The notes below the pieces were generated by a model. The model saw only the letters and a program-made list of their open reading frames with translations, was not told the origin of the DNA and did no database searches. A program made the translations under genes and the position numbers. DNA of 64,000 bases from DTU089 sp002440045 (GTDB lineage: Bacteria > Bacillota > Clostridia > Oscillospirales > Acutalibacteraceae), in the NCBI GenBank assembly GCA_937885695.1, contig CALABP010000088.1:1-64000 (forward strand), written 5' to 3'. This document shows positions 15,597 through 24,694 of this stretch, piece by piece. Every line of letters starts with the position of its first letter. The stretch's first letter is position 1.

Positions 15597-17609
15597 GTGG
15601 CTAAGCTCGAAATGTCAAAAATTGAAATCGTCGGCGTGCTTTCCGACAGCAAAAGCATAGTCGATATGCTCCAGCGCGACGGCAGCGTTCAGATGATAAG
15701 CTCTAAAGAGTGCGAGGGCGTGCAGTTTAACGAGTTTTCGTCAACCGTTGCCGACCTTGAACGCTTTTCTTCGGACGCTAAAACGGCAATCGCCGTTATC
15801 AACAAATATTCGCCCGAAAAAAAGAGCCTTATGAGCAGTTTGAGCGGCAGAAAAGAACTGACTCTCGGAGAGCTTATTGAAAAGAACGAGCGCGCGGAAG
15901 AAGGGCTTTCGGTTGCCGCAAGAATAATTGAGCTTGATAAAAAAATCGCAGACTCAAATGCCGAAATTCAGCGGAATATTGTCGCTTTAGACGTTCTTGC
16001 GCCGTGGATGTCGCTCGATATACCGACCGATTTTCACGGAACAAAAACCACGGCGGCTTTTGTCGGCGTTTTGCCGAGCGCGTTTTCAAAAGACGATGTC
16101 CTTTCAATGCTCAAAAATGCCAATGAAAGCTTGGAGCTTTGCGAGGTTGAAATTGTTTCATCTTGCGACGGTCAAACGTGCCTTGTCGTGTTTTGTCCCG
16201 CAAGGCTTAGGCAGGAGGCTGAAAGCGCTCTCAGGTCTTTAGGGTTTTCATATCCTTCCGACCCGACAAAGCATCCGCCCAAAGTGCGGTCCGAACGCCT
16301 TAAAAAGCGCAACGGTGAGTTAGAGCTTCTTATTAAAGACTGCAAAGAAGAATTGCAGGGTCTCTCGTCTCAACGCGAAAATTTAGAGTTTCTTTGCGAC
16401 TATCTTTCAGTAAGAGTAGAAAAGTATAAGGCGCTTTCAATGTTCGGAATGACCGATTATGCCTTTGTAATAAGTGCATATGCCGCAACGCGTGACGCAA
16501 AACGGCTGAAAGAGTATATCGAAAGCCGCTATAAAGCTTATGTTGAGATATATGAGCCGGCGCCCGACGAGGATGTTCCTGTTGTTCTTGAAAACAACAA
16601 ATTTTCAAAGCCGGTCGAAAACGTTGTTAAAATGTATTCGCTTCCGTCAAAAACGGATATTGACCCGACATCGGTTACGGCGTTTTTCTATTACTTCTTT
16701 TTCGGAATGATGCTTTCGGACGCAGGCTACGGCTTGATGCTCGTTATCGCAATTCTTATAATTCTCAAAAAGTTCAAGCTTGAAGAATCAACGCGCAACA
16801 CCCTTAGAATGTACCTTTATTGCGGTATTTCAACCGTCTTTTGGGGCGCTATGTACGGCAGCTGGTGGGGCGACCTTTTCAGCGTAATCAATACAGAGTT
16901 TTTGGGCGGCAAGCCGCTCTCTCTTGTGATATGGCTCGACCCGTTAAACGAGCTTATGCGGGTTATGGTGTGGTGCTTCGGCTTCGGCCTTGTCCACTTG
17001 TTCACAGGCGTTGCCGTCAAGGGCTATTCGCTCTTAAAACAGGGCAAAAAGTTTGACGCATTTTGCGAGACTGTTCCGACCTACGTTTTGGTTCTCGGCG
17101 CGGCACCCGTGTTTTTAAGCCTGTTTATGATCGTTCCCGAAGAGCTTTCAAAGCTTTCGCCGTATGTTATTGCAGTCGGCGCGGTGCTTGTGGTACTTAC
17201 CGCGGGGCGCGAAGCGAAGTCTATCGGCGGCAAGCTCGGAAAAGGCTTTTACGGTCTTTACAATATGCTTTCAGGCTACCTCGGCGACGTTCTTTCATAT
17301 TCAAGGCTTCTTGCTTTGGGTCTTGCCACAGGCGTTATCGCGCAGGTTATGAATATGATTGGCACAATCCCAGAGAACAAAGTTTTAAAGCTTATAGTTT
17401 TTGTTATTGTGGCAATTTTCGGTCATATCGCAAACCTTGCCATTAATATAATCGGCGCTTATGTTCACACGACGCGTCTTCAGTATGTTGAGTTTTACTC
17501 AAAATTCTATGAGGGCGGCGGCACCGAGTTTAAGCCGCTTTCGCTCAAAACGCAGTATTATCGCTTAAAAGACGATATTGCGGCAAACAATCAGGTAACA
17601 ACCGATTAA
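15597..17609 (+). CDS. ntpI: V-type ATPase membrane subunit I (subunit a)
   Basis: About 670 residues from GTG 15597, which follows GGAGGTGA by five bases. The N-terminal ~330 residues form the soluble stalk-anchoring half with coiled coils. After KPVENVVKMYSLPSKTDIDPT the C-terminal half has about seven membrane helices. The conserved YGDVLSYSRLLALGLATG-like segment (GYLGDVLSYSRLLALGLATG) carries the arginine that separates the two ion half-channels. It couples ion flow to rotation of the K ring. Confidence 0.95.
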   Translation: MAKLEMSKIEIVGVLSDSKSIVDMLQRDGSVQMISSKECEGVQFNEFSSTVADLERFSSDAKTAIAVINKYSPEKKSLMSSLSGRKELTLGELIEKNERAEEGLSVAARIIELDKKIADSNAEIQRNIVALDVLAPWMSLDIPTDFHGTKTTAAFVGVLPSAFSKDDVLSMLKNANESLELCEVEIVSSCDGQTCLVVFCPARLRQEAESALRSLGFSYPSDPTKHPPKVRSERLKKRNGELELLIKDCKEELQGLSSQRENLEFLCDYLSVRVEKYKALSMFGMTDYAFVISAYAATRDAKRLKEYIESRYKAYVEIYEPAPDEDVPVVLENNKFSKPVENVVKMYSLPSKTDIDPTSVTAFFYYFFFGMMLSDAGYGLMLVIAILIILKKFKLEESTRNTLRMYLYCGISTVFWGAMYGSWWGDLFSVINTEFLGGKPLSLVIWLDPLNELMRVMVWCFGFGLVHLFTGVAVKGYSLLKQGKKFDAFCETVPTYVLVLGAAPVFLSLFMIVPEELSKLSPYVIAVGAVLVVLTAGREAKSIGGKLGKGFYGLYNMLSGYLGDVLSYSRLLALGLATGVIAQVMNMIGTIPENKVLKLIVFVIVAIFGHIANLAINIIGAYVHTTRLQYVEFYSKFYEGGGTEFKPLSLKTQYYRLKDDIAANNQVTTD

Positions 17610-17685
17610 GTGAAAGTGCGAATTTCGGCGGTATATTTTCCGTCAAATTTGCTTCTCGATTAATCGGCAATAAATCAGGCTATAT

Positions 17686-17701
17686 TTTGACATATGTCAA
17701 A
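17686..17701. promoter_or_regulatory. 16-base palindrome just before the ntpK ribosome site
   Basis: TTTGACATATGTCAAA is a perfect palindrome ending at the first base of AGGAGG (17701-17706). In RNA it forms a hairpin just upstream of the ribosome site. It may stabilise the RNA or mark a processing point for high expression of the ring subunit, which is needed in many copies; this is inference. Confidence 0.5.
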
Positions 17702-17714
17702 GGAGGATATTTTT

Positions 17715-18209
17715 ATGTTGGATTTTATCACTGAAAACGGCGGTGCCGTTCTTGTATGGCTTGCCGTGGCTCTTACCGTTCTTCTTCCCGGTCTCGGTTC
17801 TGCAAAGGGCGTCGGCATTGTCGGTCAGGCGGCTGCGGGCGTGCTCTCCGAGGACCCCACAAAATTCGGTAAGGTTCTTATCCTTGAAGTTCTTCCCGGC
17901 ACACAGGGCCTTTACGGCTTCCTTACCGGTATTCTTATTATGAGCAGCTCGGGCCTTCTCGGCGGCGATACCTCGGGACTTACCGCGCACGTCGGCTTCC
18001 AGTTTTTAGCTGCCGCGCTTCCCATGGCAATCGTCGGTTATTTCTCGGCAATCGCTCAGGCAAAAACAGCAGCCGCAGGCGTTGCAATAGCCGCAAAACA
18101 GCCCGAAGAAAGCACAAAGGGCGTTATCCTTGCCGCAATGGTTGAAACTTACGCGGTTCTTGCTTTGCTTGTATCGCTTCTTGCAGTATTCAACATTCAG
18201 GTTGGCTGA
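17715..18209 (+). CDS. ntpK: V-type ATPase proteolipid subunit K (likely Na+-binding)
   Basis: 164 residues from ATG 17715 after AGGAGG. Two hairpins, four membrane helices. The residues that bind Na+ in Enterococcus hirae NtpK are all present: L60-P-G-T63-Q64, Q115 and E144 in MVETY. Only the second hairpin carries the ion-binding carboxylate at the standard place. An extra E58, one turn before G62, replaces the Gln of E. hirae. The subunit forms the rotor ring. Confidence 0.95.
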   Translation: MLDFITENGGAVLVWLAVALTVLLPGLGSAKGVGIVGQAAAGVLSEDPTKFGKVLILEVLPGTQGLYGFLTGILIMSSSGLLGGDTSGLTAHVGFQFLAAALPMAIVGYFSAIAQAKTAAAGVAIAAKQPEESTKGVILAAMVETYAVLALLVSLLAVFNIQVG

Positions 18210-18238
18210 TAAGCATAAATTGATTGAAAGGTGGTTCT

Positions 18239-18832
18239 ATGTCGGGTCTTGATAAAATAATCGCCGATATCGGCGAAAGCGCGCAGAACCAATATAACGA
18301 TATAATTGCGGCTGCAAAAAAAGAAGCAGACGCGCTTCTTGAAAGCGAAAAAACTGCCGCAGACAGCGACGCCGAAAGCTATGTAAACCGCGCTAAAGAG
18401 CGTATTAAAACAGCTGAAAACGCCGAAGAAGCTTCAAACGAAATGCTTTTAAGACAAGGCATTTTAAAAGCAAAGCTTTCAATTATCGACGAAACAAGAG
18501 AAGAGGCTGTCAACGAAATACTTGCGCTTGACGAAAAAGAGTATTTCGCCGCTTTGAAAAAGGTTATTTTAGGCAATTACCTTAAAGATTCTTCGGGGCT
18601 TTTGCGCCTGAACGAAGCCGACAGAAAAAGGCTTCCCGCTGATTTTTTGAGCACTCTTAATAAAGAGCTTTCAAACGGCGCGTCACTTAAACTTGACGAA
18701 AAAACGGCGAATATCCGCGGCGGATGCATACTCGTTTACGGCGATATTGAAGAAAATTGCTCTTTTGACGCAATTGCCGCTTCTTTAAAGGACGCGCTTC
18801 GCGATGAAACATACAAAATTCTGTTTTCTTAA
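18239..18832 (+). CDS. ntpE: V-type ATPase peripheral stalk subunit E
   Basis: 197 residues from ATG 18239 after GAAAGGTGG. Long N-terminal coiled coil (AAAKKEADALLESEKTAAD) and a compact C-terminal domain with GGCILVYGDIEENCSFD, typical of subunit E, which binds subunit A/B tops. Placed between K and C as in other Clostridia. Confidence 0.93.
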   Translation: MSGLDKIIADIGESAQNQYNDIIAAAKKEADALLESEKTAADSDAESYVNRAKERIKTAENAEEASNEMLLRQGILKAKLSIIDETREEAVNEILALDEKEYFAALKKVILGNYLKDSSGLLRLNEADRKRLPADFLSTLNKELSNGASLKLDEKTANIRGGCILVYGDIEENCSFDAIAASLKDALRDETYKILFS

Positions 18833-18843
18833 GAGGTGTTTTT

Positions 18844-19812
18844 ATGAATGAGCTTAATTACACCTATGCCGTGGCAAGAATACGCTGTAACGAATCAAAG
18901 CTTTTGTCGCATGAAAAAATAGAGCAGCTTATATGCGCTTCGGATTTTTTTGAAGCATATAAAAGGCTCGGCGATATAGGCTACGAAACGCACGGCGGCG
19001 CGCCCGTTTCCGATGTGCTCGCTGTTGAGCGCAAAAAGGCGTGGCAGCTTCTTTGCGAAATTGCACCGGATAAAAAAGAGCTTGAGTTTTTAACCGTGCG
19101 AAATTCGTTTATGAATCTTAAAGCGGCGCTTAAATCCGTGGTTTCAGGGAAGTCTGCGGGCGGGTTTTTTGTCGAGCCTGCGAATGTAGCCGACGATGTT
19201 ATAAAAGAAGCCGTTACTTCAAAGAATTTTTCGTCGCTTCCCGAATATATGGCGGACACCGCGTCTTACTGCTATGACATTTTAACCTCAAAAGACGACG
19301 GTCAGCTTTCGGATTCCGTTATCGACAAAAAGTCGCTCGAAACATATCTGGAATTTGCAAAACGCTCTAAAAACCCCGTTTTAAAGGATATTGCCGAATT
19401 TACGGTTGCGTGTGCAGATATAAAGATAGCTTACAGAAGCGCTTTAACTAAAAAAGACATAGCCTTTTTAGACGCTTCGTTGGCGGAATGTGCGGCTATT
19501 GACCTTCCCGCATTGAAAATAGCGGCGGCTTCGGGTGTTGACTCGGTTATTGACGCTCTTTCGCATACCGAGTATTCCGAAGCGGCGGAGCTTTTAAAAA
19601 CCTCGCCGACAGCGTTTGAAAAATGGTGCGACGATACGGTTATTTCAAAAATTATTCCCGCAAAATACAATGCGTTCGGAATTTTGCCGCTTATAGGTTT
19701 TTATCTCGCAAAAGAAAACGAGGTTAAAACCGTGCGCATTATTATGGCGGCTAAAGAAAGCGGGCTTCCCGAGTCCGCAATAAGAGAAAGGGTGAGAAAG
19801 CTCTATGTATAA
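18844..19812 (+). CDS. ntpC: V-type ATPase subunit C (NtpC, V1/Vo connector)
   Basis: 322 residues, normal for the funnel-shaped subunit that sits between the central stalk and the K ring. The start MNELNYTYAVARIRCNESKLLS and the end SAIRERVRKLYV match the family, though overall conservation is low. It overlaps the next gene by eight bases, and the ribosome site GGGTGAG for that gene is inside its 3' end. Confidence 0.92.
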   Translation: MNELNYTYAVARIRCNESKLLSHEKIEQLICASDFFEAYKRLGDIGYETHGGAPVSDVLAVERKKAWQLLCEIAPDKKELEFLTVRNSFMNLKAALKSVVSGKSAGGFFVEPANVADDVIKEAVTSKNFSSLPEYMADTASYCYDILTSKDDGQLSDSVIDKKSLETYLEFAKRSKNPVLKDIAEFTVACADIKIAYRSALTKKDIAFLDASLAECAAIDLPALKIAAASGVDSVIDALSHTEYSEAAELLKTSPTAFEKWCDDTVISKIIPAKYNAFGILPLIGFYLAKENEVKTVRIIMAAKESGLPESAIRERVRKLYV

Positions 19813-20116
19813 AATTGCCGCAATCGGCGACAGAAACAGCGTTTACGGCTTTGCTTCATTGGGGCTTTCGGTCTTTTTCGTAACAGAACCGCACGAAGCA
19901 AAGGTCACTGTCAAAAAGCTCGTTGACGACGGATATGCGGTAATTTATATTACCGAAGAGTTGCTTTCAAAAATCCCCGAAGAGCTTGAAAAATATAAAG
20001 ATTCACCGATACCCGCCATCATTCCCGTGCCGGGGGTCAGCGGCAACACAGGCATCGGTGCGGCAAACGTCAGCCGCTTTGTTGAACAGGCGGTAGGCTC
20101 TGATATTCTTTCATAA
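19805..20116 (+). CDS. ntpG: V-type ATPase subunit F (NtpG)
   Basis: 103 residues. MYKIAAIGDRNSVYGFASLG is the family's N-terminal signature (a CheY-like fold), and PAIIPVPGVSGNTGIG precedes the C-terminal helix. It caps the central stalk with subunit D. Order C-F-A-B-D is standard. Confidence 0.95.
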   Translation: MYKIAAIGDRNSVYGFASLGLSVFFVTEPHEAKVTVKKLVDDGYAVIYITEELLSKIPEELEKYKDSPIPAIIPVPGVSGNTGIGAANVSRFVEQAVGSDILS

Positions 20117-20133
20117 GAAAGGAATGATAAAAA

Positions 20134-21897
20134 TTGAGTGGTACTATTCTTAAAGTTTCGGGACCGCTTGTTATTGCCGAGGGCATGCGCGACGCCAATA
20201 TGTTTGACGTTGTAAGAGTAAGCGAAAAGCGCCTTATCGGCGAAATTATAGAAATGCACGGCGACAAAGCGTCGGTGCAGGTATACGAAGAAACGGCAGG
20301 GCTCGGAACGGGCGAACCCGTTGAGTCCACAGGCGCTCCCTTGAGCGTTGAATTGGGGCCGGGTCTTATCGGCTCAATTTTCGACGGTATACAAAGACCC
20401 CTTGAAAAAATCAAGGAGCTTATCGGCAACAACCTTACAAGAGGTATTGAAGTGCCCTCGCTCGACCGCGAAAAAAAGTGGCACTTTGTTCCTGCGCTTA
20501 AAGCAGGCGACAGGGTAGTCGGCGGCGATGTTTTGGGAACGGTTCAGGAAACTGAAACCGTCTTACACAAAATTCTTGTCCCCCCGACTGAAAGCGGAGT
20601 TATAAAATCAATTTCAGAGGGCGATTTCACTGTTGAAGAAACTGTTGCGGTGCTTTCTTCCGACAAGGGCGACACAAACGTTTCGCTTATGCAAAAGTGG
20701 CCCGTAAGGCGCGGCAGACCGTATAAACAAAAGCTCTCGCCCGACTTGCCGCTTGTGACGGGTCAGCGCGTAATAGACGCACTTTTCCCGATTGCAAAGG
20801 GCGGCGTTGCCGCTATTCCCGGCCCGTTCGGAAGCGGCAAAACGGTTACACAGCATCAGCTTGCAAAATGGGCGCAGGCAGATATAGTTGTTTATATCGG
20901 CTGCGGCGAGCGCGGCAACGAAATGACAGACGTTCTTAACGAGTTCCCCGAGCTTATAGACCCGAATACAGGGCGTTCTCTTATGGAAAGAACGGTTCTT
21001 ATAGCAAACACTTCGGATATGCCCGTTGCCGCCCGTGAAGCTTCAATATATACAGGCATAACAATAGCCGAATATTTTCGTGATATGGGCTATTGCGTTG
21101 CGCTTATGGCTGACTCAACCTCGCGTTGGGCAGAGGCTCTTCGCGAAATGTCGGGCCGACTTGAAGAAATGCCCGGTGAAGAGGGCTATCCCGCATACCT
21201 CGGCTCACGTCTTGCACAGTTCTATGAGCGCGCAGGCCGCGTGGTTACGCTCGGCAACGAAAGCGAAGGCGCGCTGTCCGTTATAGGCGCTGTTTCACCG
21301 CCCGGCGGCGATATTTCAGAGCCTGTTTCTCAGGCAACGCTTCGCATTGTCAAGGTGTTCTGGGGGCTTGATTCGGCGCTTGCTTACAAGCGTCACTTCC
21401 CCGCGATAAACTGGCTTACAAGCTATTCGCTTTATGCAGATTCATTGGGCGAGTGGTTCAATAAAAACGTTGACCCCGAATGGACGCTTTTAAGAAAAAA
21501 GATTATGACAATTCTTTCGGACGAAGCGTCTCTTGACGAAATTGTAAAGCTTGTCGGTATGGATGCGCTTTCACCCTCCGACAGAATTAAAATGGAGGCG
21601 GCGCGCTCAATCCGCGAGGACTTTTTGCATCAGCTTGCCTTCCACGAGGTTGACACTTATTCGTCTCTTAAAAAGCAGTGCCTTATGATGAAGCTTGTGA
21701 TTATGTATTACGAAAGCTCTCTTGAAGCACTTAAAAACGGCACCGATGTTGAAAAGCTTGCCGCGCTTCCCGTGCGTGAAGCCATCGGCAGATTCAAATA
21801 TATCCATGAGGGTGAGATTGATGCGCATTTTGCGGAAATCTGCGACCGTCTTAACAAAGAGATTAAAGAAGCCTGCGAAAGTAAGGAGGACTTATAA
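20134..21897 (+). CDS. ntpA: V-type ATPase catalytic subunit A
   Basis: 587 residues from TTG 20134, after GAAAGGA. P-loop GPFGSGKTVTQ at about 228-238, catalytic-glutamate region YIGCGERGNEM, and MADSTSRWAEALREMSGRLE. The long non-homologous insertion after the N-terminal barrel that separates A from F1-beta is present. It hydrolyses (or makes) ATP in the cytoplasmic V1 head. Confidence 0.98.
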   Translation: MSGTILKVSGPLVIAEGMRDANMFDVVRVSEKRLIGEIIEMHGDKASVQVYEETAGLGTGEPVESTGAPLSVELGPGLIGSIFDGIQRPLEKIKELIGNNLTRGIEVPSLDREKKWHFVPALKAGDRVVGGDVLGTVQETETVLHKILVPPTESGVIKSISEGDFTVEETVAVLSSDKGDTNVSLMQKWPVRRGRPYKQKLSPDLPLVTGQRVIDALFPIAKGGVAAIPGPFGSGKTVTQHQLAKWAQADIVVYIGCGERGNEMTDVLNEFPELIDPNTGRSLMERTVLIANTSDMPVAAREASIYTGITIAEYFRDMGYCVALMADSTSRWAEALREMSGRLEEMPGEEGYPAYLGSRLAQFYERAGRVVTLGNESEGALSVIGAVSPPGGDISEPVSQATLRIVKVFWGLDSALAYKRHFPAINWLTSYSLYADSLGEWFNKNVDPEWTLLRKKIMTILSDEASLDEIVKLVGMDALSPSDRIKMEAARSIREDFLHQLAFHEVDTYSSLKKQCLMMKLVIMYYESSLEALKNGTDVEKLAALPVREAIGRFKYIHEGEIDAHFAEICDRLNKEIKEACESKEDL

Positions 21898-23285
21898 TGC
21901 CTAAAGAATACAGAACTCTTGAAGAGGTTTCGGGTCCTCTTGTGCTCGTTCGCGATGTCAGCGGCGTAAAGTACGAGGAATTGGGCGAAATCGAGCTTGT
22001 AAACGGCGAAACAAGAAGATGCCGCGTGCTTGAAATAAACGGCACAAACGCCCTTGTTCAGCTTTTTGAAAACTCAACGGGTATTAACCTCTCAAACAGC
22101 AAAATACGCTTCCTCGGCAGGCAAATGGAACTTGGCGTTTCGCGCGATATGCTCGGCAGAGTTTTTGACGGTCTCGGCAGACCCATAGACGGCGGCCCCG
22201 AAATTATTCCCGAAAAGCGTATGGATGTTAACGGCACGCCCATGACCCCCGCCGCAAGAAGCTATCCGCAGGAATTTATACAAACGGGCGTTTCCGCTAT
22301 AGACGGTCTTAATACCCTTGTAAGGGGGCAAAAGCTTCCCATATTCTCGGCTTCGGGTCTTCCGCATGCACAGCTTGCCGCACAGATTGCAAGGCAGGCA
22401 AAGGTTCTCGGCGATAACGAGCAGTTTGCGGTTGTTTTTGCCGCAATGGGCATCACGTTTGAAGAATCGAATTTCTTTATCGAAAGCTTTAAAAAGACAG
22501 GCGCTATCGACAGAACGGTAATGTTCTCAAACCTTGCAAACGACCCCGCCATTGAGCGTATAGCAACGCCCAAAATGGCGCTTACGGCGGCTGAATATCT
22601 TGCGTTTGACTGCGGTATGCACGTTCTTGTAATACTTACCGACATAACAAACTACGCCGACGCTCTTCGTGAGGTCTCGGCGGCAAGAAAAGAAGTTCCC
22701 GGCAGACGCGGCTACCCCGGATATATGTATACCGACCTTGCTTCTATTTATGAAAGAGCAGGCAGACAGCACGGCAAAGAGGGCAGTATCACTATGATAC
22801 CGATTCTTACCATGCCCGAGGATGACAAGACTCACCCGATTCCCGACCTTACGGGTTATATAACCGAGGGTCAGATTATTTTAAGCCGCGAGCTTTACAG
22901 AAAAGGCATTATGCCGCCTATCGACGTTCTTCCGTCGCTGTCCCGTCTTAAAGACAAGGGCATAGGCGAGGGCAAAACGAGAAAAGACCATTCAAACACA
23001 ATGAACCAGCTTTTCTCTGCATATGCGCGCGGCAAAGATGCAAAAGAGCTTATGGTTGTTCTCGGCGAAGCGGCGCTTACCGATATAGATAAGCTTTACG
23101 CCGAGTTTGCGGTTGAGTTCGAGGAAAAATATGTTTCTCAGGGCTATGACACAAACAGAACGATTGAAGAGACGCTTGACATCGGCTGGGAGCTTTTAAG
23201 ACTTCTTCCGAGAAGTGAGCTTAAACGTATAAGCGACGAATTCCTTGATATGTACTATGACAAGGATAAGGTCAAGAAGGATTAA
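21897..23285 (+). CDS. ntpB: V-type ATPase regulatory subunit B
   Basis: 462 residues, full length. No P-loop glycines (FSASGLPHAQLAAQIARQA instead), as expected for the non-catalytic nucleotide subunit; LTDITNYADALREVSAARKE and PGRRGYPGYMYTDLA are family signatures. Its ATG shares one base with the ntpA stop (TAATG), giving tight coupling and the 1:1 A:B ratio. Confidence 0.98.
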   Translation: MPKEYRTLEEVSGPLVLVRDVSGVKYEELGEIELVNGETRRCRVLEINGTNALVQLFENSTGINLSNSKIRFLGRQMELGVSRDMLGRVFDGLGRPIDGGPEIIPEKRMDVNGTPMTPAARSYPQEFIQTGVSAIDGLNTLVRGQKLPIFSASGLPHAQLAAQIARQAKVLGDNEQFAVVFAAMGITFEESNFFIESFKKTGAIDRTVMFSNLANDPAIERIATPKMALTAAEYLAFDCGMHVLVILTDITNYADALREVSAARKEVPGRRGYPGYMYTDLASIYERAGRQHGKEGSITMIPILTMPEDDKTHPIPDLTGYITEGQIILSRELYRKGIMPPIDVLPSLSRLKDKGIGEGKTRKDHSNTMNQLFSAYARGKDAKELMVVLGEAALTDIDKLYAEFAVEFEEKYVSQGYDTNRTIEETLDIGWELLRLLPRSELKRISDEFLDMYYDKDKVKKD

Positions 23286-23310
23286 CAAATAATTAAAGGC
23301 GGTGATTTGT

Positions 23311-23976
23311 ACGGCTGTTTTAAATGTCAATCCGACAAGAATGGAGCTTACGCAATTAAAACGAAAGCTTACGACCGCAAGGCGCGGCCACAAGCTTTTA
23401 AAAGACAAGCGCGATGAGCTTATGCGCCGTTTTCTTGATTTGGTTCGCGAAAACAAGCGGTTAAGAGCCGAAGTTGAAGCAGGACTTAAAAAGGCAAACG
23501 GATATATGGCGCTTGCGCGCTCAAGTATGAGCGACGAGGTTTTAAACGTTGCGCTTATGATGCCAAAGGAAGAAATGTATCTTGACATCGGCGAAAAAAA
23601 CGTTATGAGCGTAATGATTCCCGAGTTCAACGTAAAATTTAAAACCGCTGACGAGAACGATATATACTCTTACGGATTTGCCGACACTTCGTCGGACCTT
23701 GACGAGGCGGTAAAGGCATATTCCGAAATAATGCCGTCTATGATAAGGCTTGCCGAGGTTGAAAAGGCATGCAGTCTTATGGCGTCCGAAATAGAAAAAA
23801 CGCGCCGCAGGGTAAACGCGCTTGAGTATATAATGATTCCGCAATATGAAGAAACAATAAAATATATTACGATGAAGCTCGATGAAAACGACCGAAGCAC
23901 AACAACAAGGCTTATGAAGGTCAAAAATATGATGCTTGAAGAAGCGCATCATTATTCAGAGCGTTCTTCATCATAA
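23311..23976 (+). CDS. ntpD: V-type ATPase central stalk subunit D, probable ACG start
   Basis: About 222 residues. Family members begin M-x-x-LNVNPTR-MELT-LK; here the codon at that place is ACG (23311), five bases after a strong AAAGGCGGTGA (23295-23305). The only in-frame standard start upstream is GTG 23302, which is inside that ribosome site; ATG 23341 would remove the conserved NVNPTR. The long N- and C-terminal helices (RRGHKLLKDKRDEL; VNALEYIMIPQYEETIKYI) form the rotor axle. The start codon is inference; the identity is firm. Confidence 0.92.
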   Translation, partial: TAVLNVNPTRMELTQLKRKLTTARRGHKLLKDKRDELMRRFLDLVRENKRLRAEVEAGLKKANGYMALARSSMSDEVLNVALMMPKEEMYLDIGEKNVMSVMIPEFNVKFKTADENDIYSYGFADTSSDLDEAVKAYSEIMPSMIRLAEVEKACSLMASEIEKTRRRVNALEYIMIPQYEETIKYITMKLDENDRSTTTRLMKVKNMMLEEAHHYSERSSS

Positions 23977-23999
23977 ATCCAACCGAACGGGGTATTAAA

Positions 24000-24560
24000 A
24001 TGGCAGAATTTGACGCATTTGCAAGCGGAATAGTCTATGGGGGACTCCGCAATATGCTTGAAATCAAAATATTGGTTTGTTATTTGCTCGACAAGGTTAA
24101 AGAGCCTATGACGCGCGCACAGCTTTGCGAGTGCCTGCAAAACACGGGGCTTGTTAATTACTTTGACCTTAACACGGCTATTGACGAGCTTCTTGAAAGC
24201 AAAATGATTTGCGAAACCGAGTATCTCGGCGAAACGAGTCTTGAAGTAACCGAGGCGGGCAAAAGCAATTCAAGAATATTAGAGACAACCCTTACAAACA
24301 CAACAAGAGAGCGCTCTGTTAAAGCCGCCTTAAAGCTTCTTGCAAGGGCGCGCGCCGAGCGCGAAACCACCGTGAATATCGAAAAAAACGAAACGGGCTA
24401 CACGGTAACGTTTATAATCGAAAGCCACGGCGACAAGCTTATGAGTCTTTCGCTTTATGCGGCTGATATTTTGCAGGCAGAACAGCTCAAAGACGCGTTT
24501 CTTGACGACCCCGCAAAGCTTTATATCACCGTTATTGATACGCTCACAGAGGGTATGTAA
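24000..24560 (+). CDS. DUF4364 family protein
   Basis: 186 residues. The N-terminal ~90 residues read as a winged helix (IKILVCYLLDKVKEPMTRAQL, then VNYFDLNTAIDELLESKMI), the rest as a small alpha/beta domain; the arrangement matches the DUF4364 group of Clostridia. It starts 23 bases after ntpD and ends at a terminator, so it is the last gene of the ATPase operon. A regulatory role is plausible but unproven. Confidence 0.8.
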   Translation: MAEFDAFASGIVYGGLRNMLEIKILVCYLLDKVKEPMTRAQLCECLQNTGLVNYFDLNTAIDELLESKMICETEYLGETSLEVTEAGKSNSRILETTLTNTTRERSVKAALKLLARARAERETTVNIEKNETGYTVTFIIESHGDKLMSLSLYAADILQAEQLKDAFLDDPAKLYITVIDTLTEGM

Positions 24561-24578
24561 TCGAAATTTTATATAATT

Positions 24579-24620
24579 AAAGCTGTAATTCGCTTGAAAA
24601 ATTTCACGAATTACAGCTTT
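24579..24620. terminator. Terminator at the convergence of the ATPase and inositol operons
   Basis: Perfect 14-base stem AAAGCTGTAATTCG/CGAATTACAGCTTT with a 14-base loop, T-rich on both sides, so it may act in both directions. Confidence 0.85.
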
Positions 24621-24694
24621 AGTTTTAGTCATAAGAAGGTCGAAGTAGCGGCGAAAAGAGAGTTTTAAAACCGTATCGGTTCGACGTTTATGCC

